From positions 62,001 to 126,000 of IMG/VR virus record IMGVR_UViG_3300043446_004437: DNA of 64,000 nt; one strand, written 5' to 3'. Origin of the DNA: a virus. Position 1 is the first letter of the stretch. Each line of letters starts with the position of its first letter. Below, one piece after another: positions 7,076-15,811 of the stretch. The position numbers and the translations under genes are program-made. The notes beneath the pieces were generated by a model. That model was not told where the DNA came from, did no database searches, and saw only the letters and a program-made list of their open reading frames with translations.

Positions 7076-7148
7076 GCCCTGATAGCTCAGAGGACAGAGC
7101 AACGGACTTCTAATCCGCAGGTCGTAGGTTCGACTCCTACTCAGGGCG
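7076..7148 (+). tRNA. tRNA-Arg (TCT)
   Basis: Acceptor stem GCCCTGA/TCAGGGC, standard D-arm, anticodon loop CTTCTAA with anticodon TCT reading AGA, and T-loop TTCGACT. The outermost anticodon-stem pair is A-C. CCA is not encoded. AGA is frequent in AT-rich phage genes. Confidence 0.95.
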
Positions 7149-7211
7149 CTCAAATAAAAACAAAACAGTGACCAACCCAGCAATAAAAATAAACTTAATC
7201 GAGGTATAGAC

Positions 7212-7805
7212 ATGAACACCGTTCGCATTATACTCCCAAATGATTTCATCATTGAAGCTACCGTCGACCAAGCCACAGAAATTCTCAACAAAATTTCTTC
7301 TGGCACAACACTCACACCAGAGCAGAATCAGGAACGTTTAAAGAAACACAACGAATCTTTGCGGCCCCAAATACAGGAAGAAATGAACAACATTAAAGAG
7401 GATAAAGTTGTTCGTGTAAAGCCGGCGAAGCAAGTCAAAACCGTTGTTTTCCCAGTTCCTGTAACAGCAAGACTTACTGTTCCACAGCGTCAGCTTATCC
7501 AGGCTGCATTTTATTATGCACCAGATAAAGCAACCGCTAAAGGCAAGGCAGCATACATAGCTGCCATACTTATGGATCGTCAGATCTATACAGTTGATCA
7601 GCTTAAAAAGCTTGCCGATGCCCCAACATCAACAGTAACTTTTGCTATTCGCCGCCTTCGCGAAGCTGGATCTAAAGTAGATACGAGCTCAACTGTAATG
7701 AGCAAAAATACTTTAGTTCAATTATCACGCATTTCAAAACCTAAATTTAAAGTCGCAAGAACAGCCAAAAATGCTGGTCCAAAACCACAGAATTTAGCCG
7801 AATAA
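7212..7805 (+). CDS. Putative DNA-binding protein with winged-helix-like middle
   Basis: 197 residues. The segment from about 95 to 150 (KAAYIAAILMDRQIYTVDQLKKLADAPTS then TVTFAIRRLREAGSKV, described in pieces) has the helix-turn-helix plus wing rhythm of small replication or plasmid-partition regulators. The N-terminus is beta-rich and the tail is Lys/Ala-rich. It follows tRNA-Arg and precedes a folded RNA element that may control the next gene. Confidence 0.6.
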   Translation: MNTVRIILPNDFIIEATVDQATEILNKISSGTTLTPEQNQERLKKHNESLRPQIQEEMNNIKEDKVVRVKPAKQVKTVVFPVPVTARLTVPQRQLIQAAFYYAPDKATAKGKAAYIAAILMDRQIYTVDQLKKLADAPTSTVTFAIRRLREAGSKVDTSSTVMSKNTLVQLSRISKPKFKVARTAKNAGPKPQNLAE

Positions 7806-7877
7806 ATACAGAGCAATAGCTCTGAAATATAGGTTAAAATAAACAATCTAGCCAAACATCTGGCTTAACAGATGTCT

Positions 7878-7991
7878 TGACTGGGCTATGTAAATGAACC
7901 CGTTCATGCTCATTTTACATAGGGTCCCTTTCAGCTTAAATTTCCTGAGAATTTAAGTCCGCTCCGCTCCCCCAGGCGTGAGCCCCAGTCA
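7878..7991 (+). ncRNA. Multi-branched RNA element sharing a word with the one at 42879
   Basis: Closing stem TGACTGGG (7878-7885) with CCCAGTCA (7984-7991). Inside are CTATGTAAA/TTTACATAG (7886-7922), CTTAAATT/AATTTAAG (7935-7957) and a small GGC/GCC hairpin. Between the first two hairpins is GGGTCCCTTTCAGCTTAAAT, almost the same as the sequence at 42941-42960. An upstream hairpin ACATCTG/CAGATGT precedes it. It is immediately upstream of the gene at 8013. Confidence 0.6.
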
Positions 7992-8012
7992 GACAACAAC
8001 TTAAGGAATATT

Positions 8013-8474
8013 ATGACCATAACAGAAACACAATTACCTGAACACGTACAAAGAATGCTCGATGTACACGACACTCTTTGGAACGCCTTATCTATTGATG
8101 GCCAGGTAAATAAACTATCATACAAAGGCAACGAGTATGATATCTATATTCCTGGACATGGTGGCTATGCTTCCGTTATCTTAACCAATGATACAGGCAA
8201 AAACTTCCTGTGGATTACACAGAATTTAAATAAGTCAAGCTATGCTTCAATTGAAATAGCTAAAGCTCGCTCACAAGGCGACGATAAACGTGTCACATGG
8301 ATTGTCGACAACAGCAACAACGAATTTTATTATTGCGCCTTGATTAAAACATGTCAATATTTTGACGGCAAGAAAGATATACTCATAGAAAAGTATGATC
8401 ATGGAGCTACACATTTAGTGTATTCGACTGATCCTTTCTATGAAAATTATATCCCGCCAAAGTCTAAATATTAA
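8013..8474 (+). CDS. Hypothetical protein
   Basis: 153 residues, ATG after AAGGAATATT. Mixed alpha/beta with many aromatic residues, no signal peptide, two lone Cys. The folded RNA directly upstream suggests post-transcriptional or conformational control. No family recognised. Confidence 0.65.
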   Translation: MTITETQLPEHVQRMLDVHDTLWNALSIDGQVNKLSYKGNEYDIYIPGHGGYASVILTNDTGKNFLWITQNLNKSSYASIEIAKARSQGDDKRVTWIVDNSNNEFYYCALIKTCQYFDGKKDILIEKYDHGATHLVYSTDPFYENYIPPKSKY

Positions 8475-8497
8475 CTCAAAAATGTTGGACACCTAAA

Positions 8498-8627
8498 TTT
8501 ATACACCTTTGGTGTTCGCGCATACATAATATATATATTTTTTGTAATGTTGATTTTCTCAAAATTAAGTGTTATACTATTTTTTCACTAAAAATAACAT
8601 ATTATATATATAACTTTATACACCTTT
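8498..8627. repeat. 13-bp direct repeat flanking a promoter
   Basis: TTTATACACCTTT occurs at 8498-8510 and again at 8615-8627, on either side of the promoter at 8550. In the first copy CACCTTTGGTG also forms an inverted repeat. These are likely operator sites for a regulator, perhaps the product of the gene at 8654. Confidence 0.5.
8550..8578 (+). promoter_or_regulatory. Strong sigma-70-like promoter
   Basis: TTGATT (8550-8555), exactly 17 bp, TATACT (8573-8578), in a very AT-rich region, driving the gene at 8654 through a 70-nt leader. Confidence 0.7.
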
Positions 8628-8653
8628 CACAACACAAAAAAGGACATATTATC

Positions 8654-8857
8654 ATGGCAAAACCTTCAAAAACTCCACTCATTCAAGAATTCATCGCAGC
8701 CAACAATGGCAAGATTTATTCAACAAAAGAGATGTGCACAGAGATCGGCGTCAGCCTTCCAACACTTCTCGCATTCATCAAAAACAATCCTGAGTCATTT
8801 GCCCAACAGGCATATGGAGTTTACAAGATTGAAGTAAACGCACAAGCAACATACTAA
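8654..8857 (+). CDS. Small HTH-like DNA-binding protein
   Basis: 67 residues. IYSTKEMCTEIGVSLPTLLAF reads as a helix-turn-helix (first helix, Gly-Val turn, recognition helix) followed by a short wing (AYGVYKIEV). It has its own promoter with repeated flanking sites, so auto-regulation is likely. Acts in the cytoplasm on DNA; targets unknown. Confidence 0.6.
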   Translation: MAKPSKTPLIQEFIAANNGKIYSTKEMCTEIGVSLPTLLAFIKNNPESFAQQAYGVYKIEVNAQATY

Positions 8858-8916
8858 AACATATATAAAAATAAAGAAAGAAACTTAAGTTTTAATCTTT
8901 ATACAGGTACTATTCA

Positions 8917-9124
8917 ACTATCGCCTAACAAGCGATAGCGCAGGTAAGTTTAGACTTACCATCCTCTAACAAAGGATATGTATTGAAGACATACTTGTTA
9001 CACCACCATATATGTGATAAACTAATACCAATGCCCGTAACCAGCGGGCAGGGGAATAATCCCTAACGTAACAGAGAAATACTGTGAAGTCGGAGATGGC
9101 TAACCTTGCCACTGTGACGGGCAT
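8917..9124 (+). ncRNA. Riboswitch-like structured leader of the cell-wall hydrolase gene
   Basis: Four consecutive hairpins: CTATCGC/GCGATAG (8918-8938), GGTAAGT/ACTTACC (8943-8960), ATCCT/AGGAT (8961-8977) and a weaker one; two have the same loop CTAACAA. Then TGCCCG (9032-9037) can pair either locally with CGGGCA (9045-9050) or distantly with CGGGCA (9118-9123), a mutually exclusive switch. Words such as GTAACAG and GGCTAACCT and the position ahead of an Rpf/lysozyme-type gene recall the ydaO/c-di-AMP riboswitch of actinobacterial cell-wall hydrolases. The fit to that family is partial and unverified. Downstream hairpins at 9138-9200 lead to the ribosome site. Confidence 0.5.
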
Positions 9125-9223
9125 TTCGTATATGTCCGCACATCTTCGGTTTCGCAACCTGCGCCGTACTAATGGCTTCTTCAGTTAGAAGTCAGACAAA
9201 GACGAAAAGGAGCGAACACGGAA

Positions 9224-9799
9224 ATGCAGCAAAACCATAAAAACTCTATATTATCAAGCATACTAGTTGCAATATTCTTATCATCTGGCATTGGCGCTTT
9301 ATTGGCCCAGCCAGTAGAGGAACCTCCCAGTACCCTTTGGGTACAACAAGCACCTGACCTACTTGATATTAGAGATAAAACTGAACCCATTGCGTTCAAA
9401 CATGGAGATATATCCTGGCTTCCACAATTAGCCGAACAGGCTGGTTGGCCACGTAAAACGTGGAAGAAGCTAGGTACAATTATTCTCCGTGAATCTGGTG
9501 GATGCCCCAACCGAGTTGGTGGATCTATAGTTGATGCTAATTGCAACATCACAGGACATACTGGTGCAACCAATAAGTCCGATTCAGGATTGTTGCAAAT
9601 CAATGGCGTCAACTGGGATCCTAAAAGATCAGGTAGACAAATACTGTGTGCAGATTATAAAATTTGTACACAAGAACAGCTACTTGATCCATTAACCAAC
9701 CTTAAAGCTGGATACATACTGTATCAAAAAGCTGGTTGGGATCCTTGGGACCCATGTGCATGGGGACCACAATATGCACACAAATGTAATGATTCTTAA
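9224..9799 (+). CDS. Secreted lysozyme/transglycosylase-like (Rpf-like) cell-wall hydrolase
   Basis: 191 residues. Residues 8-28 form a signal or membrane anchor. The rest has the lysozyme-superfamily plan: a helix ending LRESGG with the likely catalytic Glu90, then DSGLLQING, and a C-terminal LKAGYILYQ-GWDPWDPC segment, as in soluble lytic transglycosylase and resuscitation-promoting-factor domains. It would cleave host peptidoglycan glycan strands. Cys pairs suggest disulfides outside the cytoplasm. ATG 9224 follows AAGGAG at 9208-9213. Expression probably depends on the folded leader. A terminator follows. Confidence 0.75.
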   Translation: MQQNHKNSILSSILVAIFLSSGIGALLAQPVEEPPSTLWVQQAPDLLDIRDKTEPIAFKHGDISWLPQLAEQAGWPRKTWKKLGTIILRESGGCPNRVGGSIVDANCNITGHTGATNKSDSGLLQINGVNWDPKRSGRQILCADYKICTQEQLLDPLTNLKAGYILYQKAGWDPWDPCAWGPQYAHKCNDS

Positions 9800-9822
9800 A
9801 TAATTAATTATTTAATTATGTA

Positions 9823-9834
9823 GGAATAAGACGG
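9823..9834 (+). promoter_or_regulatory. Repeated motif GGAATAAGACGG, copy 4
   Basis: One base differs from copies 1-3. Here it runs straight into the terminator hairpin rather than a ribosome site, which argues against a simple translation-start role. Confidence 0.4.
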
Positions 9835-9856
9835 GGGGCCTTGTGCCCCCCTTTTT
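9833..9856 (+). terminator. Rho-independent terminator after the hydrolase gene
   Basis: GGGGGGC (9833-9839) pairs with GCCCCCC (9845-9851) around a CTTGT loop and is followed by TTTTT. Confidence 0.85.
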
Positions 9857-9877
9857 AATTAACACAAAACACACTTT

Positions 9878-9906
9878 TTTTTGCTAACCCAAAAGTATAG
9901 CAAAAA
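9878..9906. promoter_or_regulatory. Inverted repeat upstream of the 877-aa gene
   Basis: TTTTTGCTA (9878-9886) and TAGCAAAAA (9898-9906) form a 9-bp inverted repeat 18 bp before the ATG at 9924. It may be an operator or a minus-strand terminator. Confidence 0.45.
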
Positions 9907-9923
9907 CTAAACCAGAAGGGGAT

Positions 9924-12557
9924 ATGAACATGCCAACATTCAAGCCAGCTTTACGCTTGCACACAATGCACAACGGTCCGTTGCGCAGCATTAACGATTA
10001 TCAATTTGGGTTCTATGATGTAGGCTTTGCTCGCCAAGCACTACAATATCTTAACTCTGTTGAAGATGTTGAGAACCCAATCTTTAAGATGGCTACCATG
10101 CCAATTCCAACCAGCAAGGCTGAAGCAAAGATTGCAGAAGCCTACATTCGGAACCCAAACATCTGCTATTCTGTAGTAGACAAAAACAAAATTGTTCTCG
10201 TACAGATTAAAGGCAACGACGGTTGGCTTGATGTGTACAAGAAGCTTGGTTATGAAATTCTCAGCGGTGACAAAACAGCAAAGCGTTTGAAGACTTTTCA
10301 TCGCGCAGCTTTGCTCAACGCACATTTCGAAAAGCATGAAATCAATGTTAAGATTGTTAATTCAGACGAATATTCATCTTGGTCATATGAAGATCCATCT
10401 GTAGTTGAATGGATTCGCAATGAATATCCTAACGTAGATGTTACAGATCCTAAAGTCATTGAGCGTTTGCTTGACGGTGGTTTCGTAATTTCTCGCAAAT
10501 TCATTCAGCGAGCAGTAGAGAACCTTCCTGTTTACGAACCACACAAAACGCTCGACACAAAAGAATATTATTATGACTGGCGTGTCCGCAAAAACTTCAT
10601 TAAAGATATGATGGAATGTTCAATCTTCAATACTCGTATTGTATTTGAACTTGGCTTTCTTAAAGGCAATGCCATCGTATCAGACAACATGCCAGAAGGC
10701 ATAGACGTCATCACTAGTCGAGCCAACATCAAGAACGAAATCAAGTATCACAATGGTTTCAAGTTTCTTGCAGAACCAGTTGGCTCATATGAATCAGTTC
10801 TTACTGACACTCAAACTGTAATCAATTTGCCAAAATTGTTTCCGCTCAACGATCTTGAATACTGGCTTGATGAAGAGTACAAAAAGATCTTTGATCTTGC
10901 CACATCCGACAAACTTTTGACCAACTGGCGTGCAGTTTACAAGCGTCAGTTTCGCAAAATACATGAGGCGGAAGACGAAGAAGCTTATGCTCGCATGAAC
11001 TATGTCGGTTACCGTTGGCGTAAGTTGGGCATGAAAATTACTGATTCGCCATGGCTCTTTGAAACTTTGGCAATCAGTCATGCCCGACCCTTTGCCGACT
11101 CTTCCAAGCCTCGTATCCCAATTCCATGCGCAATTAGCGAGCAGGTTATTCCTGAGTCGCTTTCTCGCATGGCAGGCTATGACGTAGAAGTAGACATGGG
11201 CAAGATCCGCCGCATCGAAGAACTTGGAGTGCACGTCGTTAGCGACCTTGACTGGCTCGAGATGTATGAATCTCATGGCGGTCATGACGAGGACGACTAC
11301 TTCAAGCTGTTCTATCGCACCATGCGTGGTGGAGAATATGATGGCAAGAAAGTTGTCATCATATGTCGTTCTCCAAATGATCTTGGCGAGTATTCAATCT
11401 TTGAATACACTGAAGGTGACTGGTATCCAACTTGGACTAACTCTCAAGGTATTCCTTTAGAGTTTCCAGAAGTAAACGGACGGGATTGGCCTAAGCGTTT
11501 GAGCAAAGCCATCTATGATGGCGATATCTCATATGCTGGTCTCCCATCCAAATCTTTGCCCAAAAAGAAGTTTGAACCAGCACCGTATTCTCCAGACGAT
11601 GTTATTCGAGACATGAACATTGCAATGGCCGGCGGTCAAATCGGTGGATATGTAAATGCTTGCATGCTGCATTCATCTGTTATTCACCGCCACCGACCAG
11701 TGCAGCTGTGTACTTTGGAGACTGCTCTCGACAAATGCATCAACCCAGACTCTGTCGAAGATGTAATCGCAATTGATGCAGAAGCTCGATCCATCGTACG
11801 CCAAATCATTCAGTCTAAAACTCCGATTGACCAATTTGTTTGGTCAACTCGTGGTTCTTCTAGACTGCTCGAAGCAGATGATGAACTCATCCTTGATGAC
11901 AATGGCAAGCTTACAATGATTTCTAAACTTTGTTACGACAAGTTTGCTGAGCACTGTGCGCGTGTTCGTGAATGGTCGCAGGCTAATGCCCGCCCATCTG
12001 ACGAACGCATCGCACAACTTGGTAACAGTCAACTGCAAATGTTTTATCACGCCCTGCCCATTGTCAACCAATTCCGCTCAGGTATTTGGTCTATCAATAC
12101 ATCTGAAGCAACTGCAGAAAATGGCAACATTGTTCGTAACTCATGGGAATATCTCTATTCAAAGCAAGTTGACATCATCAACTCGTTTGAACTTGAATCA
12201 GATCGTCATGACTTTGTACTTGCATTGTATCAAGTCTGCTTGACTGTTCCAACCAAAGGTGGCAAAATCACGGATCATTATATGATGAACCGTTTTGTTT
12301 ATCCTTATTTGGAAGCAGCATTGCAGTATTATGGCATTGGCCGATCTGTCAGCTTCTTTTCCGATGAAGAAGGTGAAGTAAAGATTGTTGAATCCATTGT
12401 TACCGAATGGAAGTTTACCGATCCAGATGGTAACACTACAATCTTTAACGATCCCGTTGAGTTTCAACAAGCTCAATCCATTTATTCTAAAGTTGAATTT
12501 GTTACAAATTCTGCTTCGTTACTTCCAAACGAAACTCGTTTAACTTCAAAATACTAA
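9924..12557 (+). CDS. 877-aa protein of unknown function, possible polymerase-like core
   Basis: ATG after AGAAGGGG. A long soluble protein without signal or membrane segments and without Cys clusters. The region around residues 400-520 has a beta-rich stretch with HGGHDEDDY (residues 451-459). Its acidic cluster after HGG loosely recalls the metal-binding DxDGD loop of double-psi-barrel RNA polymerases, including the one-chain phage types; the third Asp is not at the usual spacing, so this is only a hint. C-terminal 350 residues are helical. It is the largest plus-strand gene and is followed by a small membrane protein and a helicase gene. Confidence 0.8.
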   Translation: MNMPTFKPALRLHTMHNGPLRSINDYQFGFYDVGFARQALQYLNSVEDVENPIFKMATMPIPTSKAEAKIAEAYIRNPNICYSVVDKNKIVLVQIKGNDGWLDVYKKLGYEILSGDKTAKRLKTFHRAALLNAHFEKHEINVKIVNSDEYSSWSYEDPSVVEWIRNEYPNVDVTDPKVIERLLDGGFVISRKFIQRAVENLPVYEPHKTLDTKEYYYDWRVRKNFIKDMMECSIFNTRIVFELGFLKGNAIVSDNMPEGIDVITSRANIKNEIKYHNGFKFLAEPVGSYESVLTDTQTVINLPKLFPLNDLEYWLDEEYKKIFDLATSDKLLTNWRAVYKRQFRKIHEAEDEEAYARMNYVGYRWRKLGMKITDSPWLFETLAISHARPFADSSKPRIPIPCAISEQVIPESLSRMAGYDVEVDMGKIRRIEELGVHVVSDLDWLEMYESHGGHDEDDYFKLFYRTMRGGEYDGKKVVIICRSPNDLGEYSIFEYTEGDWYPTWTNSQGIPLEFPEVNGRDWPKRLSKAIYDGDISYAGLPSKSLPKKKFEPAPYSPDDVIRDMNIAMAGGQIGGYVNACMLHSSVIHRHRPVQLCTLETALDKCINPDSVEDVIAIDAEARSIVRQIIQSKTPIDQFVWSTRGSSRLLEADDELILDDNGKLTMISKLCYDKFAEHCARVREWSQANARPSDERIAQLGNSQLQMFYHALPIVNQFRSGIWSINTSEATAENGNIVRNSWEYLYSKQVDIINSFELESDRHDFVLALYQVCLTVPTKGGKITDHYMMNRFVYPYLEAALQYYGIGRSVSFFSDEEGEVKIVESIVTEWKFTDPDGNTTIFNDPVEFQQAQSIYSKVEFVTNSASLLPNETRLTSKY

Positions 12558-12566
12558 GGAGACAAT

Positions 12567-12797
12567 ATGAAGATCGCATCCAAACTTGGAAAGTATACAG
12601 CTAAATTCTTTCGTTTTATGAAACGCAAAGAAACAAGAGCAGCGTGGCTTACAGCCGAATGGGCTGTTAGCACACTTGCTTTTGCTACAACAATTTATGC
12701 TTTACTTTTGATTGGTGCACCATTGTCAGCACTGTTATTTTTAGCAGTGTATGGTTATGGCACCTATGCCTTATTCTCATTTATTACTGCTAAATAG
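12567..12797 (+). CDS. Small membrane protein
   Basis: 76 residues, AAGGAG before the ATG. A basic N-terminal helix (KFFRFMKRKETR) is followed by two hydrophobic segments at about 28-48 and 52-72. It lies 9 bp after the 877-aa gene, so they are cotranscribed. Function unknown. Confidence 0.7.
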   Translation: MKIASKLGKYTAKFFRFMKRKETRAAWLTAEWAVSTLAFATTIYALLLIGAPLSALLFLAVYGYGTYALFSFITAK

Positions 12798-12807
12798 AAG
12801 GTACCGC

Positions 12808-13428
12808 ATGTCTAATGTAGCAAGCAATACCGAAAAAATGTATTTATATTTAGAACAGTTTTGTAAAGAACCACGAGAAGAAGTACAAAATATTAAAAGT
12901 TCGTTTGAACAATATTATTCTTTGTCTGGACGTCAACCTTACAGACCAAAACTTATTTTGTTTGATAATTTTCAAAACAAAAAGTTTGGTATATCGTCAA
13001 GACAGTATGATAATCAGGACGACTTTTTTGTTTCTATATCAGAAATGCTGTTTTCTTATTCAGCTTTTCACGCTGGTTCTTGCATTATGGTATTAGATTC
13101 ATCTAGCACTAGTTATGAAGATTCATCTGGTTCACTCATTACATATTTTGCTTCAGAAGATTCTGCAGCAGTTCTTAACCAAGAATATAAATATGTTGAC
13201 GACACAACCATTCAATGGCGCACATCAGATGAAGGATATAAAGAAATAGATATCAAAACTGGAGATGCTACAAATAAAATTGTTGAAATGTTATTTGTTT
13301 ATACTCATTTAGAATCTCCACCATTTACATCATCAGAACTTCTTTCATATTATTCTATGAAGAATTATTCTTTTAGATCATTTAAAGATCTACAAACAAC
13401 ATACCTTGATTACAGCTTTAAAGATTAA
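12808..13428 (+). CDS. Hypothetical protein
   Basis: 206 residues from the ATG at 12808, which follows GAAGG; a longer reading from 12751 overlaps the membrane protein and is rejected. Ser/Tyr/Phe-rich, soluble, with alternating strand and helix. No family recognised. Confidence 0.7.
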   Translation: MSNVASNTEKMYLYLEQFCKEPREEVQNIKSSFEQYYSLSGRQPYRPKLILFDNFQNKKFGISSRQYDNQDDFFVSISEMLFSYSAFHAGSCIMVLDSSSTSYEDSSGSLITYFASEDSAAVLNQEYKYVDDTTIQWRTSDEGYKEIDIKTGDATNKIVEMLFVYTHLESPPFTSSELLSYYSMKNYSFRSFKDLQTTYLDYSFKD

Positions 13429-13430
13429 TT

Positions 13431-13598
13431 ATGAATACTAAAAAATATAAAAATAATGTAAATAAAAATAATAAAAAAATTTGTTATATATCTGACAAAT
13501 CAGTTCTAATATCTACTATCATTAATGAAAATGAAGATGATGAAGTAGATCAACTGATGCAAACACACAAACAATTCCATTGGATGGAGTCTTATTAA
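13431..13598 (+). CDS. Small Asn/Lys-rich protein
   Basis: 55 residues between two well-supported genes with only 1-2 bp gaps. N-terminal half is Asn/Lys-rich, C-terminal half acidic (NENEDDEVD). Probably translated from the operon; role unknown. Confidence 0.55.
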   Translation: MNTKKYKNNVNKNNKKICYISDKSVLISTIINENEDDEVDQLMQTHKQFHWMESY

Positions 13599-13599
13599 A

Positions 13600-15279
13600 A
13601 TGACTTTAACTTTGCGTCCTTATCAAAAAGAAGCACTTGAAGCAATACAAACAAACATTGATAAAGGTATTGTTAAGCAGCTCGTTGTGCTTCCAACAGG
13701 CGCAGGTAAAACTGTAATTTTTAGTAATATTCCTCAGACTATAAAAGATAGTCTACCAATGCTCGTATTGGCACATCGTGGAGAATTACTCAACCAGGCC
13801 AAAGATAAAATTCTTTGGTCTAATCCTCAACTCGATGTTCAAATAGAAAAAGCTGAAGACACAGCTGATTTATGTGATGTTGTTGTTGCATCAGTACCCA
13901 CACTGGGTAGAGCTGATTCTCAAAGAATATTAAAATATCCTAAAGATTATTTTAAAACTATTATTATTGATGAAGCACACCATGCTGCAGCAGAAACTTA
14001 TCGAAGAATAGTAGATTACTTTACTCCTAACTTTTTATTGGGAGTAACTGCTACTCCACAAAGATCTGATTCTGTAAGATTGACTGATGTATTTCAGGAA
14101 ATAACATACTATAAAACAATACAAGATTTAATACAAGAAGGATACTTGTGTAGACTTGTTGGTTATAGAATCACAACAGAAACAGATATTTCGGAAGTGG
14201 AGACATCACATGGCGACTACATGGCGTCCCAATTGGAAGATGCTATTAACAATACTGCTCGTAACACTTTGGTTGTTAAATCGTATCTTGAGTTTGCTCA
14301 AGACAAAAAAGCAGTCGTATTTGCATCCGGAATCAAACATGCAGCAGACTTGGCCGCATCCTTTGCGAAAAAGCAAATACCTGTACGAGTAATACTTGGT
14401 GATACACCAGATGATGAGAGAGCCCAGACTTTAACTGATTTTGCTTCTGGCAAAATAAAAGTCATAGTTAACGTAGGTGTTCTTACAGAAGGTTTTGACG
14501 AACCATCAATAGGCGCAATTATACTTGCTCGACCTACACGATCAACATTATTGTATACCCAAATTGTTGGTCGTGGCACGCGTCTATATAAAGGCAAAGA
14601 ACATTGTATTATTATAGACATAGCCGATACTACAAAAGGCAAGAAACCTTTAGGCTTACCAACACTCTTAGGTATGCCACCTGAATTTGATCTTAAAGGT
14701 GGAGACCTTGTTGATATAGCTGAAAAGTATAAAGAACTAGAAGACTATTGTCCTGGTGAAGCTATTCGTGTTCTATCTTTAGAAGACATAGAATTAGCTT
14801 ACAAACGCATAGATCTATTTATGCCACCACCACCTAATGAAGTAGTGCAGACATATTCTAGATTTGTTTGGGCAGAAGTAGCCGAAAATGATTTTCATTT
14901 AGGCGTCAACGAAAACGAATCTCTAAGAATACATATTGATGCACTTGGTAGATGGACTACCACTTTAAAGCAAAGATCTTCTACCGGATCTATTGACACC
15001 ATTCTTGGTCATCCTGAAGACATGCGCGAAGCGTTCGTTAGAACTGACCGATGGATAGTTAATCATAGATCCCATAACTTGAATCTTATTGATAACACCG
15101 CTGCTTGGAGATCTGATGCTCCAACAGACAAACAACAAAAAATGTTAAAAAGAATAGGTGTTCCTGTAACGTCAGACATGACTAAAGGAACAGCTAGCCA
15201 AATTATATCTAAATATTATGAAGCTAATCCTAAACCTAAATGGTTACAAAATAAAATAGCTTCAAAAAAATGGAGTTAA
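13600..15279 (+). CDS. Superfamily 2 DEAH-type helicase
   Basis: 559 residues. Q-type start LRPYQKEAL, Walker A LPTGAGKT (residues 31-38), DEAH at 124-127, motif III-like GVTATP, and in the second RecA domain the GFDEPSI and QIVGRGTRLYKG (motif VI) signatures. It matches the broad SSL2/RecG-like DNA or RNA helicases often found in phages, ATP-driven and cytoplasmic. The last 60 residues (TDKQQKMLKRIGV, then MTKGTASQII) form the small C-terminal domain often seen in phage helicases of this group. Likely role is replication or recombination. Confidence 0.92.
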   Translation: MTLTLRPYQKEALEAIQTNIDKGIVKQLVVLPTGAGKTVIFSNIPQTIKDSLPMLVLAHRGELLNQAKDKILWSNPQLDVQIEKAEDTADLCDVVVASVPTLGRADSQRILKYPKDYFKTIIIDEAHHAAAETYRRIVDYFTPNFLLGVTATPQRSDSVRLTDVFQEITYYKTIQDLIQEGYLCRLVGYRITTETDISEVETSHGDYMASQLEDAINNTARNTLVVKSYLEFAQDKKAVVFASGIKHAADLAASFAKKQIPVRVILGDTPDDERAQTLTDFASGKIKVIVNVGVLTEGFDEPSIGAIILARPTRSTLLYTQIVGRGTRLYKGKEHCIIIDIADTTKGKKPLGLPTLLGMPPEFDLKGGDLVDIAEKYKELEDYCPGEAIRVLSLEDIELAYKRIDLFMPPPPNEVVQTYSRFVWAEVAENDFHLGVNENESLRIHIDALGRWTTTLKQRSSTGSIDTILGHPEDMREAFVRTDRWIVNHRSHNLNLIDNTAAWRSDAPTDKQQKMLKRIGVPVTSDMTKGTASQIISKYYEANPKPKWLQNKIASKKWS

Positions 15280-15290
15280 TCTGATATACT
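15261..15290 (+). promoter_or_regulatory. Promoter placing the start codon at or near +1
   Basis: TTCAAA (15261-15266), 18 bp, TATACT (15285-15290). The next ATG is only 7 bp after the -10 box with no ribosome site, so the transcript is probably leaderless, a common mode in Actinobacteria. Confidence 0.5.
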
Positions 15291-15297
15291 TATATCA

Positions 15298-15756
15298 ATG
15301 GACAGATTTGATATTAAGCATCCGCAGGTAACTCCTGAAAAATACATACTTAACAAATCAGATAAAAGAATTAATTATTTAAAAGGTTTATACATACCTG
15401 CTGATCCTGTTGAAACAGTAAAAATTATTTATTCTGATCCTAAAAATGCAATACATGATTGTATTGGCGAACAAGATACAATAACAGTTGTTCCCTTGCA
15501 TTCGCGATACCACATGTATTTAGATTTGTTAAATTATATTGATCCTGATTCAATTAATATAATTGCAACTAAATTATATAGAATGTGTTTTTCTAATAAT
15601 ATTGGAAGAAACACATCCGAAATAATACATGGTCCAGTTTTAATTTATGGCACAACAATAGATTTATCTACATCTAAATATAAAGATTGTTCTGTACCTT
15701 ACGAAGTTGTAGAACAATGTTTTAGATTATATGAAAGTTATTGTTATGAACTATAA
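15298..15756 (+). CDS. Hypothetical protein, probably leaderless
   Basis: 152 residues, soluble, rich in Tyr/Ile/Asp. The ATG lies right after a -10 box. No catalytic motif recognised. The gene is followed by a small helical protein and tRNA-Leu. Confidence 0.65.
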   Translation: MDRFDIKHPQVTPEKYILNKSDKRINYLKGLYIPADPVETVKIIYSDPKNAIHDCIGEQDTITVVPLHSRYHMYLDLLNYIDPDSINIIATKLYRMCFSNNIGRNTSEIIHGPVLIYGTTIDLSTSKYKDCSVPYEVVEQCFRLYESYCYEL

Positions 15757-15811
15757 GTTACAACAAAACCCTGGGGATTGTAAAAACCCAGTAAGTAAAC
15801 AAGGAAAAAAT

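Noticed and set aside
9924-12557. Assigning the 877-aa protein as an RNA polymerase
   Set aside because: The acidic motif is only a loose match and the third Asp is out of register, so it is reported as a hint in the findings rather than as an annotation.
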